From the NCBI GenBank assembly GCA_021802185.1, contig JAKAAV010000129.1:1-6617 (forward strand): a stretch of 6,617 nucleotides of DNA, written 5' to 3'. Shown in pieces: positions 1-5,959 of this stretch (position 1 is the first letter of the stretch; every line of letters begins with the position of its first letter). A model generated the notes under the pieces. It had not been told where the DNA came from. It was given only the letters and a program-made list of their open reading frames with translations, and made no database searches. A program made the position numbers and the translations under genes. This DNA comes from Chloroflexota bacterium (GTDB lineage Bacteria; Chloroflexota; Limnocylindria; Limnocylindrales; CSP1-4).

Positions 1-636
1 ATGCGGCAGGAGCGGATGCGGTTCGAGGACGTCCCCGGCGGGCCGCACCTCGAGGAGCCGCCATACATGCTCGAGGTGCTCGCCGAGCTGTCGCACCTCG
101 CGCGCCGCACTCCCGAGGTCAGCCAGCGTTCCGGGGTCAGCGTCCGCGTCAGCACCGCGAACCTCGAGACGTTGCTCGCCAACGCGTACCGGCGCGCCGT
201 CAGGCTGCGGGAGGGCACGGCCTCACCTCGGATCAGCGACCTCGTCGCGCTCCTTCCGTCGACCACGGGCAAGATCGAGCTCGAGACCGTCGGCGACAAC
301 ATCCCCGAGGAGCGCGTCGTGGAGCGGCTCGTGAATCGAGCCGTGCTCGCGGTGTTCGGACGCCGGCTGCCCGCGGACGCCGTCGACGACATCGTCTCCG
401 CCTTCGACGGCGGGCTCACCGTCGAGACAGGGGAGTCCGTGCCCTCCCCCGACTACGTGAGCTGGGCGCACGAGATCCCCGGTCTCGGGCCGGCGGTGGC
501 ACGGCTCGGGGCAGGGGAGTCGCCGGCCGCGGTCGCCTCCGCGGTCGAGTTCGTGCTCGAGGGCCTGCACCTCCAGCGCCGGCTCAACAAGGAGCGGCGT
601 ACGGCGGTCGGCGGGGGAGGCACGTACCGCCGATGA
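1..636 (+). CDS. Magnesium chelatase subunit I-like / MoxR-type AAA+ ATPase, C-terminal part (5' truncated)
   Basis: This is the C-terminal 211 residues of an AAA+ ATPase of the magnesium chelatase I/MoxR group that partners vWA proteins. No Walker A or Walker B motif is visible, so the ATPase core lies left of the window. The ATG at base 1 is probably an internal methionine. Residues 41-49 read SQRSGVSVR, the conserved sensor-2/lid segment of this family. The rest is the helical lid and C-terminal region, and the last residues (LNKERR, then a Gly-rich GTYRR end) look like a natural C-terminus. Known for the family: such ATPases remodel or load a client protein through a vWA partner encoded next door. 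The vWA gene at 806 fits this, as in the mycobacterial Rv0958/Rv0959 pair. It is probably not a true Mg-chelatase, because no bacteriochlorophyll or cobalamin gene is visible. The family call is fairly sure; the client is unknown. Confidence 0.82.
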   Translation: MRQERMRFEDVPGGPHLEEPPYMLEVLAELSHLARRTPEVSQRSGVSVRVSTANLETLLANAYRRAVRLREGTASPRISDLVALLPSTTGKIELETVGDNIPEERVVERLVNRAVLAVFGRRLPADAVDDIVSAFDGGLTVETGESVPSPDYVSWAHEIPGLGPAVARLGAGESPAAVASAVEFVLEGLHLQRRLNKERRTAVGGGGTYRR

Positions 637-809
637 CCACCTCCGAGGGCGCGCCACGTCTCGCACCCGGGGCTCGGACGGCAAGCGGGCCCCGGCTCGG
701 GCTCCCGAGCCGCACCGCCGTGCCGGCCGCGCTCGGGGCCGCCCGCGCCCGGACGGCGCCCGGGGCTCGGGTCGGGCCGCCGCGGCGGATCGCGGTCGTC
801 GCGCGATGA
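633..809 (+). CDS. Possible small ORF (58 codons) coupling the ATPase and vWA genes
   Basis: An open frame starts at ATG 633, inside the ATGA that ends the ATPase gene, and stops at TGA 807-809, inside the ATGA where the vWA gene starts. A purine-rich GGGGGAGG (613-620) lies 12 nt before the ATG, which is a little far. The product would be very basic (10 Arg, no Lys, one Glu) and rich in Ala, Pro and Gly. RTA occurs at residues 15-17, 27-29 and 40-42, and PGAR at 12-15 and 43-46 (encoded by a 12-nt direct repeat at 666-677 and 759-770). No known domain is recognised. For: overlaps at both ends, about 88% G/C at third positions, and no clear ribosome binding site for the vWA gene, so translation through this frame could deliver ribosomes to it. 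Against: the composition is what any frame of GC-rich DNA gives, and the vWA frame is also open across the gap. Product and expression are uncertain. Confidence 0.3.
   Translation: MTTSEGAPRLAPGARTASGPRLGLPSRTAVPAALGAARARTAPGARVGPPRRIAVVAR
693..712 (+). other. Strong GC hairpin in the ATPase-vWA gap
   Basis: CGGCTCGGG (693-701) and CCCGAGCCG (704-712) are a perfect 9-nt inverted repeat. As RNA this folds into an 8-bp GC stem with a GCTC tetraloop. No T-run follows, so it is not a classical terminator. It could set the ratio of ATPase to vWA expression by transcript processing, stability or attenuation; this role is inference. Confidence 0.45.
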
Positions 810-3025
810 CCGGCCCGTTCGACGGCATGGGGTGGCAGCCCGCGCCGGGCGAGCTCGCCGGGCGCGGAGGCGCGCGATACGGGCGGTGGGACGGCACGCA
901 GCGGCTCGACGCGATCGACGCGGAGGAGCTCCTCGACGCGCTGTCGGATGACGTCCTCGCGGACGGCGACCTGGACGACGCGCTTCGACGCGCACTGGAC
1001 GAGGGGATCACCGGCCGCGACGGGGAGCCGCGGATCCCGGGGCTGCAGGAGCTCATGCGGCGGCTCGCGGAGCGGCGACGCGAGATGCTCGAGCGCCACG
1101 GGCTCGACGACGTCCTCGGAGACCTGCGGCGCCAGCTGCAGGAGATCGTCGACACCGAGCGCGCGGGGATCGAGCGGCGCCTTCAGGCGGCCGACCGACC
1201 GGGACCGGGCGATTCGCAGGCGTCGCGGCAGAACCCGCCCGACCCCGGACGGTCGGGACAGGCGCCGTCGCCGACCGGGTCGGATGCCGCACCGGAGGCC
1301 GGACCGGAAGGCGGCGAATCCGAGAGCGACACACCCGCCGACGGCGCGTCGGGCGGCGAGCAGGACGCGATGCGCCGGATGCTGCGCCAGATGGCGCAGC
1401 GCCGCCAGGTGAAGCTCGACTCGCTCCCTGATGGCGTCGGCGACCGGATCCGGGCCCTGGAGGAGTACGAGTTCCTCGAGCCGTCCGCGCGAGACGCGTT
1501 CCAGGCGCTGCTCGAGCGGCTGCGCGGGCGCATGCTCGACTCGACGTTCCAGGGCTTGGCCGACCGGCTGCGATCGATGCGACCCGGGGACCTGCAGGCC
1601 ACGCGCGAGATGGTGCGCGACCTCGAGCAGCTGCTCCAGGAGCGCCTCGAAGGCGGGAACCCGGACGCGAGCGGCTTCCTGTCGAAGTACGGCGACCTCT
1701 TCCCGGGAGCGCAGAACCTCGACGACGTCATGGAGCAGCTCGCCGACCGGATGGCGGCCATGCAGTCGCTGCTGCGGTCGATGACCCCCGAACAGCGGCA
1801 GGAGCTCGGGTCGCTGATGGATGCGCTGCTCCGGGACGATCGCCTCCGCTACGACCTTGCGCGGCTGGCTGGGATGCTCGACAGGTTGCTTCCGAACGGC
1901 CTCGGCGATCGGTTCCCCTTCCGGGGCGACGAGGAGCTCGGGCTGGAGCAGGCGCTCGACGAGATCGGCACGCTCCAGCGGCTCGACCGCCTGGGCGAGC
2001 AGCTCTCGGGCGCCGACGACCCGCCTGCGCTGGCCGACGTCGACCCTGCGGAGGTGGCGCGACTGCTCGGGCAGGAGTCGGCCGACGACCTCGCGGCCCT
2101 CCAGCGCGCGGCGAAGGCGCTCGAGGACTCCGGATACGCGACCCGGAACGGCGACCACCTCGAACTGACGCCGAGGGGGCAGCGCAGGATCGGGCAGAAG
2201 GTGCTCGACGAGGTGTTCGGACGGCTTGGGCGGGACGCGTTCGGTGGGCACCCGCTGGCGAGAAGCGGCGGCCTCGGCGAGCGCACCGGGGCGTCGTCCC
2301 CGTACGAGTTCGGGCGCCCGTTCGACCTCGACCTCCGGGCGACGCTCGACCGCGCTGTCGCGCGCGAGGCGTCGAGCCGCGGCCGCGCGCGAGGCGCGGT
2401 CTCGCTGGAGCCGGGCGACTTCCAGGTCCACGATGCCGAGGAGTCGACCTCGGCGTCCACCGTCCTGTTGCTCGACATGAGCCGCTCGATGCTCCTGCGC
2501 GGCTGCTTCCTGGCCGCGAAGAAGGTCGCGATCGCGCTTGACACGCTCATCCGGACCCGCTACCCGCGCGACACCCTGCACGTCGTCGGGTTCGCGTACG
2601 TGGCTCGCGAGATCCAGCCCGGGACCCTCTCGACGTTGTCGTGGCACGGCCACGAGTACGGGACGAACCTCCAGCACGCGCTGCTGCTCGCGCGCCGCCT
2701 CCTGTCGCGGGACGCGGCGACGAACCGGTCGATCATCGTGATCACGGACGGCGAGCCGACGGCACACATCGAGGACGAGCGCGTGGAGTTCAACTACCCG
2801 CCCACGCGACGCACGATCGAGGAGACGTTGCGCGAGGTGGGCCGCTGCACGCGCGACGGCATCACGATCAACACGTTCATGCTGGAACGGTCGCGCACGC
2901 TCGGCGAGTTCGTCGATCGGGTGAGCCGCATGAACCACGGGCGCGCCTTCTACGCGAGCCCGGACCGGCTCGAGGAGTTCGTGCTCGTGGACTACCTCGA
3001 CCGGCGGACGCGGCGGGTCGCCTGA
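806..3025 (+). CDS. vWA domain protein, partner of the chelatase-like AAA+ ATPase (Rv0959-like)
   Basis: A 739-residue protein, with no signal peptide or membrane segment seen, so probably cytoplasmic. The N-terminal stretch RYGRWDG (about 24-30), then helices to about 129, resembles actinobacterial partners of chelatase-like ATPases. Residues 130-187 are a Pro/Gly/Ser/Asp-rich disordered linker. Residues 188-540 are mostly helical and charged, with a winged-helix-like patch (SGYATRNGDHLELTPRGQRR). The C-terminal vWA domain (about 550-739) has a complete metal-ion-dependent adhesion site: DMSRS (D557, S559, S561), T620 in YGTN, and TDGEP with D648. In the family, a vWA protein binds its client through the metal and is driven by the AAA+ partner; the client here is unknown. 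ATG 806 overlaps the preceding small frame and lacks a clear Shine-Dalgarno, suggesting translational coupling. It is the first ATG/GTG/TTG after a long open frame; ATG 827 is a less likely alternative. Confidence 0.88.
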   Translation: MTGPFDGMGWQPAPGELAGRGGARYGRWDGTQRLDAIDAEELLDALSDDVLADGDLDDALRRALDEGITGRDGEPRIPGLQELMRRLAERRREMLERHGLDDVLGDLRRQLQEIVDTERAGIERRLQAADRPGPGDSQASRQNPPDPGRSGQAPSPTGSDAAPEAGPEGGESESDTPADGASGGEQDAMRRMLRQMAQRRQVKLDSLPDGVGDRIRALEEYEFLEPSARDAFQALLERLRGRMLDSTFQGLADRLRSMRPGDLQATREMVRDLEQLLQERLEGGNPDASGFLSKYGDLFPGAQNLDDVMEQLADRMAAMQSLLRSMTPEQRQELGSLMDALLRDDRLRYDLARLAGMLDRLLPNGLGDRFPFRGDEELGLEQALDEIGTLQRLDRLGEQLSGADDPPALADVDPAEVARLLGQESADDLAALQRAAKALEDSGYATRNGDHLELTPRGQRRIGQKVLDEVFGRLGRDAFGGHPLARSGGLGERTGASSPYEFGRPFDLDLRATLDRAVAREASSRGRARGAVSLEPGDFQVHDAEESTSASTVLLLDMSRSMLLRGCFLAAKKVAIALDTLIRTRYPRDTLHVVGFAYVAREIQPGTLSTLSWHGHEYGTNLQHALLLARRLLSRDAATNRSIIVITDGEPTAHIEDERVEFNYPPTRRTIEETLREVGRCTRDGITINTFMLERSRTLGEFVDRVSRMNHGRAFYASPDRLEEFVLVDYLDRRTRRVA

Positions 3026-3052
3026 GGGCGGGGCCGCGCCCGGCGGCGCCGG
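3026..3052 (+). terminator. Weak candidate terminator hairpins after the vWA gene
   Basis: Directly after the vWA stop, GGGCG (3026-3030) can pair with CGCCC (3037-3041). CCGGC (3040-3044) can pair with GCCGG (3048-3052). The two stems overlap and are mutually exclusive. No T-run follows, so termination is only a possibility; GC-rich bacteria often lack U-tracts. Confidence 0.22.
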
Positions 3053-3115
3053 CGAGGGCCTCGGCACCGGATGCCCGACCGACGAAGGACAGGCGGCTGG
3101 CGCGGCGCGTGGACC

Positions 3116-3143
3116 TCGGCACCTCGGTGGCGCGCGGTAGGAT
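3116..3143 (+). promoter_or_regulatory. Possible sigma-70-type promoter for the aldolase gene
   Basis: TAGGAT at 3138-3143 is a good -10 for GC-rich bacteria (TANNNT). TCGGCA at 3116-3121 is a 4/6 match to TTGACA with a 16-nt spacer. Transcription would begin near 3150, giving a leader of about 60 nt. A tandem octamer (ACCTCGGC, ACCTCGGT; 3113-3128) overlaps the -35, and CCTCGGCAC also occurs at 3059-3067, so these could be operator half-sites. The placement suits the 185-nt gap and the aldolase's unrelated function, but it is motif matching only. Confidence 0.3.
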
Positions 3144-3200
3144 TCCGGCCGTAGCGAACGAACGCGACGCACCGTCGCCCCACCACGGCGTCCCGCCATC

Positions 3201-3205
3201 GGAGG
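3201..3205 (+). promoter_or_regulatory. Shine-Dalgarno GGAGG fixing the aldolase start
   Basis: A perfect GGAGG ends 5 nt before ATG 3211. The frame is open far upstream into the vWA gene, but that extension is antiparallel-looking shadow sequence with no comparable site. This ribosome binding site therefore decides the start. Confidence 0.8.
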
Positions 3206-3210
3206 ATCCA

Positions 3211-4623
3211 ATGCCTCAGCCCACTGTTGCCGGCTCGCCGGCCCAGCTGCTGGACCTGCTGCGCGGCCTCGCCCATGTCGAGGGAGACCGGCTCGTCATC
3301 GAGGACGAGGCCGGGCTGCGCGATCGCGGCATTCGCGACCTCGCCTGGAGCGCCGCCTTCAGCAGCGACCAGTCCACGGTGGACGCAGCGCGGTGGATCG
3401 TCTGGGAGGTGTCGCAGACGCTCGGTGCGCGCTCCGCGAGCATCCACGACCTGTACATGGCGCGCGGCCGTGGCGAGGTCACGGGCTTCACCGTGCCGGC
3501 GATGAACCTGCGGACGCAGGTCTTCGACATGGCGCGCACGGTGTACGAGGTCGCGCAGCGGCACGACGTGGGGCCTGTCATCCTCGAGCTCGCGCGCAGC
3601 GAGCAGGAGTACACGTACCAGCGCCCCGGCGAGTACATCACGAGCTGCCTGGCCGGGGCGATCGCCGCGGGCTGGCGCGGTCCCGTGTTCGTGCAGGGCG
3701 ACCACTACCAGTTCAACGCCAGGAAGTACGCCGCCGACGGCGAGGCCGTCACCGAGGCGCTCCGGAAGGCCATCCGCGAGGCGCTGTCCGTCGGGTACGG
3801 GAACATCGACATCGACAGCTCCACGCTCGTCGACCTGTCGCTCGGGAGCGTCGACGAGCAGCAGCGCACGAATTACACGCGTGCGGCGGAGCTCGCCGCC
3901 CTCATCCGCGAGATCGAGCCGCAGGGGTTGACCGTCAGCATCGGCGGCGAGATCGGCGAGGTCGGCAAGCAGAACTCGACGGAACCCGAGGTGCGCGCGT
4001 ACCTCGACGGGTTCGCGCGCGAGTTCGCGGCGCGCGGCGCGGCCGGGAAGCCCGGTCTCTCGAAGCTGAGCATCCAAACGGGCACGAGCCATGGCGGGGT
4101 CCCGCTCCCCGGCGGCGGCGTCGCCCAGGTCAAGGTCGACTTCGACACGATCAGGCGTCTGTCGGCGATCTGCCGGGAGTACGGGCTCGCGGGCGCAGTG
4201 CAGCATGGGGCCTCGACGCTGCCCGACGAGCTGTTCCACCGGTTCCCCGAGGTCGACACGGCGGAGATCCACCTCGCGACCGGCTTCCAGAACACGCTGT
4301 ACGACCACCCGGCGACGCCGAGGGCGCTCCTCGACGAGGTCGAGGTGTGGGTCCACGCGAACGCTGCCGACGAGCGCAGGGAAGGCGAGACCGAGCAGCA
4401 GTTCGTCTACAAGACCCGCAAGAAGGCGCTCGGACCGCTCAAGCGGCGCCTGTGGGAGCTCGAGACCAAGGACGAGATCCTCGTCACGCAGGCCGAGAAG
4501 ATCGAGCTGCTCTTCCACGAGCTGCGCGTGAACGGAACGCGCGACCTGCTCGACCGGTACATCAAGGCGCCGGAACGCCATCGCCCCGCGCCGGAAGCGC
4601 TGAGGACGGCCACCGCCGCCTGA
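3211..4623 (+). CDS. Divergent class II (metal-dependent) aldolase, fructose/tagatose-bisphosphate aldolase-like
   Basis: A 470-residue cytoplasmic enzyme of the class II aldolase superfamily, which cleaves ketose bisphosphates to DHAP plus an aldehyde, or the reverse, using Zn. The barrel opens at about residue 95 with GFTVPAMNL, matching the 'YAVPAFN' start of the family. Expected active-site residues are present: D164-H165 in QGDHYQ (catalytic Asp and Zn His), E247 in GGEIGE, H294 in GTSHGG (like GNVHG) and H332 in QHGAST (like HGGSG). The substrate-binding segment is HLATGFQ (354-360), closer to the NVATEL of tagatose-bisphosphate aldolases than to the NIDTDTQ of E. coli FbaA. It is longer than usual (about 280-360 residues), with about 90 extra N-terminal residues and about 100 extra charged helical C-terminal residues. 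The start is set by GGAGG 5 nt upstream. Likely role is glycolysis, gluconeogenesis or sugar-phosphate metabolism; the substrate is not proven. Confidence 0.82.
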   Translation: MPQPTVAGSPAQLLDLLRGLAHVEGDRLVIEDEAGLRDRGIRDLAWSAAFSSDQSTVDAARWIVWEVSQTLGARSASIHDLYMARGRGEVTGFTVPAMNLRTQVFDMARTVYEVAQRHDVGPVILELARSEQEYTYQRPGEYITSCLAGAIAAGWRGPVFVQGDHYQFNARKYAADGEAVTEALRKAIREALSVGYGNIDIDSSTLVDLSLGSVDEQQRTNYTRAAELAALIREIEPQGLTVSIGGEIGEVGKQNSTEPEVRAYLDGFAREFAARGAAGKPGLSKLSIQTGTSHGGVPLPGGGVAQVKVDFDTIRRLSAICREYGLAGAVQHGASTLPDELFHRFPEVDTAEIHLATGFQNTLYDHPATPRALLDEVEVWVHANAADERREGETEQQFVYKTRKKALGPLKRRLWELETKDEILVTQAEKIELLFHELRVNGTRDLLDRYIKAPERHRPAPEALRTATAA

Positions 4624-4636
4624 CCGCCGCGGCGGC
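4615..4636. terminator. Palindrome between convergent genes, possible bidirectional terminator
   Basis: Only 20 nt separate the aldolase stop (4623) from the aminotransferase stop (4644). CCGCCGCGGCGG (4624-4635) is a perfect palindrome. A competing stem pairs GCCGCC (4615-4620) with GGCGGC (4631-4636). Either could act on both transcripts, but there is no T-run on either strand. Confidence 0.33.
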
Positions 4637-4643
4637 CCGGGCT

Positions 4644-5945
4644 CTACGCGCCGGCCGCGGCCATCGCCTCGGTCAGCACCTCGAGCGCGTGGTCGATCTC
4701 GTCGGACGTCGTCACGAGCGGCGGGATCAGCCGGACGACCTGCCCCCACGTCCCCGCCGAGAGCACGATCACGTGCCGCCGCAGCGCCTCGGCGATCACG
4801 CGGTGGGCGAGGTCGGGGTCGGGGGTCCGGGCGTCGGGCGCGTCGGGGTCCACGAACTCGAGCGCGACCATGAGCCCGAGGCCGCGGACGTCGCCGAGCC
4901 GCGGAAAGCGGCCGCGGACGGCGCGGAGGCCATCGAGCAACTGGCGGCCGCGCTCCCGCGCATTGTCGACGAGCCGCTCGTCCTCGATGACGTCGAGGGT
5001 CGCGTTCGCCGCCGCACAGGCGACCGCGTTCCCGCCGTACGTCCCGCCATGCGCGCCCGGGGCCCATGCGTCCATGAGCTCGCGCCGCGCGAGGATCCCG
5101 CCGAGCGGCAGCCCGGAGGCGATCCCCTTCGCCACGATCATGATGTCCGGCACGACGCCGACGTGCCGGACCGCGAACAGCTCTCCCGTCCGGCCGAACC
5201 CCGTCTGGACCTCGTCGGCGACCAGCAGGATCCGGTGGCGAGTCGCGATCTCCCGCAGGCGCGGCAGGAACCCGGCCGGCGGCACGACGTACCCGCCCTC
5301 GCCGAGCACCGGCTCGACGACGATCGCGGCGACCTTCGACGGCGAGACCACCTGCGCGAACAGGAGCTCGAGCTGGGCCTCCCAGTCGCACGTGCACGCC
5401 GACGGGTCGTGCGGGCCTCCGCTCGCCCGGTAGCAGTACGGGTACGCGGTGTGATACACGGACCCGGGGAGCGGCTCGAACGCGCCGCGGATCGAGACGC
5501 GCGACGTCGTGAGCGCCATCGTCTGCGCCGAGCGGCCGTGGAAGCCGCCGCGGAACGCCACGATCGCGGGCCGCCCCGTGGCGGCGCGCGCCAGCTTCAC
5601 CGCCGCCTCGACGGCCTCCGCGCCCGAGTTCGCCAGGAACGCCTGCCAGCCGTCGCCAGGCAGCACGTGCCGGAGCCGCTCGTACAGCCGCAGGCCTGGC
5701 TCGTGATAGACGATGTTCTGCTGCCCGTGGAGGAGCTTCGCGGCCTGTGCCTGCACGGCCGCGACGACGCGCGGGTGCGCATGCCCGGTGTTGGTGACGC
5801 CGATCCCCGAGCTGTAGTCGAGGTACCGCTCGCCGTCGACCGTGACGAGCCACGACCCCTCGCCCCGATCGACGACGAGGTCGGTGTAGCGCGACCACAC
5901 GCCCGGGACGACGGAGCGGTCGGGGAGCGCGGGGGATTCGATCAC
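4644..5945 (-). CDS. Class III PLP-dependent aminotransferase, GabT-like (4-aminobutyrate / omega-amine)
   Basis: A 433-residue fold-type I aminotransferase of normal length for class III. Visible motifs: SSGIGVTNTGHAHP (45-58) in the N-terminal region; NSGAEAVEAAVKLAR (106-120), whose SGA binds the PLP phosphate; FHGRS (135-139), whose aromatic residue stacks on PLP; E211 in VVEPVLGEGG; D244 in DEVQTGFGRTG, which binds the pyridine nitrogen; the Schiff-base lysine K273 in AKGIASGLPLGG; and T302 in GGTYGGN. The catalytic set is complete. The family transfers an omega-amino group from GABA, ornithine or related amines to 2-oxoglutarate. Overall pattern and the PuuR-like regulator next door favour GABA or polyamine catabolism, but acetylornithine- or other omega-transaminase activity is possible. 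It starts at GTG 5945-5943 behind a strong purine-rich site and lies 14 nt after the regulator, so it is probably co-transcribed. C171, C184 and C186 form a Cys cluster in the insert. Confidence 0.9.
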   Translation of the reverse strand: MIESPALPDRSVVPGVWSRYTDLVVDRGEGSWLVTVDGERYLDYSSGIGVTNTGHAHPRVVAAVQAQAAKLLHGQQNIVYHEPGLRLYERLRHVLPGDGWQAFLANSGAEAVEAAVKLARAATGRPAIVAFRGGFHGRSAQTMALTTSRVSIRGAFEPLPGSVYHTAYPYCYRASGGPHDPSACTCDWEAQLELLFAQVVSPSKVAAIVVEPVLGEGGYVVPPAGFLPRLREIATRHRILLVADEVQTGFGRTGELFAVRHVGVVPDIMIVAKGIASGLPLGGILARRELMDAWAPGAHGGTYGGNAVACAAANATLDVIEDERLVDNARERGRQLLDGLRAVRGRFPRLGDVRGLGLMVALEFVDPDAPDARTPDPDLAHRVIAEALRRHVIVLSAGTWGQVVRLIPPLVTTSDEIDHALEVLTEAMAAAGA

Positions 5946-5951
5946 GGCAGG

Positions 5952-5959
5952 CCTCTCCC
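5952..5959 (-). promoter_or_regulatory. Shine-Dalgarno GGGAGAGG for the aminotransferase GTG start
   Basis: On the minus strand GGGAGAGG follows directly after the regulator's TGA and ends 6 nt before the GTG at 5945. This supports the non-ATG start and a regulator-aminotransferase operon. Confidence 0.75.

Noticed and set aside
1..636. Reading base 1 as the true start of a complete 211-residue protein
   Set aside because: The family's AAA+ core must precede this lid region and no ribosome binding site can be seen. The ATG at the edge is most simply an internal Met.
666..770. 12-nt direct repeat CCCGGGGCTCGG as a mobile-element or attachment site
   Set aside because: The copies are 93 nt apart with no recombinase, terminal inverted repeats or insertion. 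It is probably simple GC-rich similarity, noted only within the small-ORF entry.
2641..3210. Upstream extension of the aldolase frame by 190 codons into the vWA gene
   Set aside because: It overlaps the vWA domain coding sequence in another frame and has shadow composition. ATG 3211 has a perfect GGAGG at 5 nt, and aldolase-like sequence appears only after it.
584..3211. 875-codon open frame on the minus strand opposite the vWA gene
   Set aside because: It is antisense to a gene with a clear vWA MIDAS. Its product is Arg/Pro/Val/Leu-rich with no domain, as expected when GC-rich codons remove stops from the complementary frame.
2992..5898. 968-codon minus-strand frame across the aldolase and aminotransferase
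   Set aside because: It runs antisense to the aldolase and out of frame with the aminotransferase. It shows no motif and has shadow-type composition (Arg/Ala/Pro).
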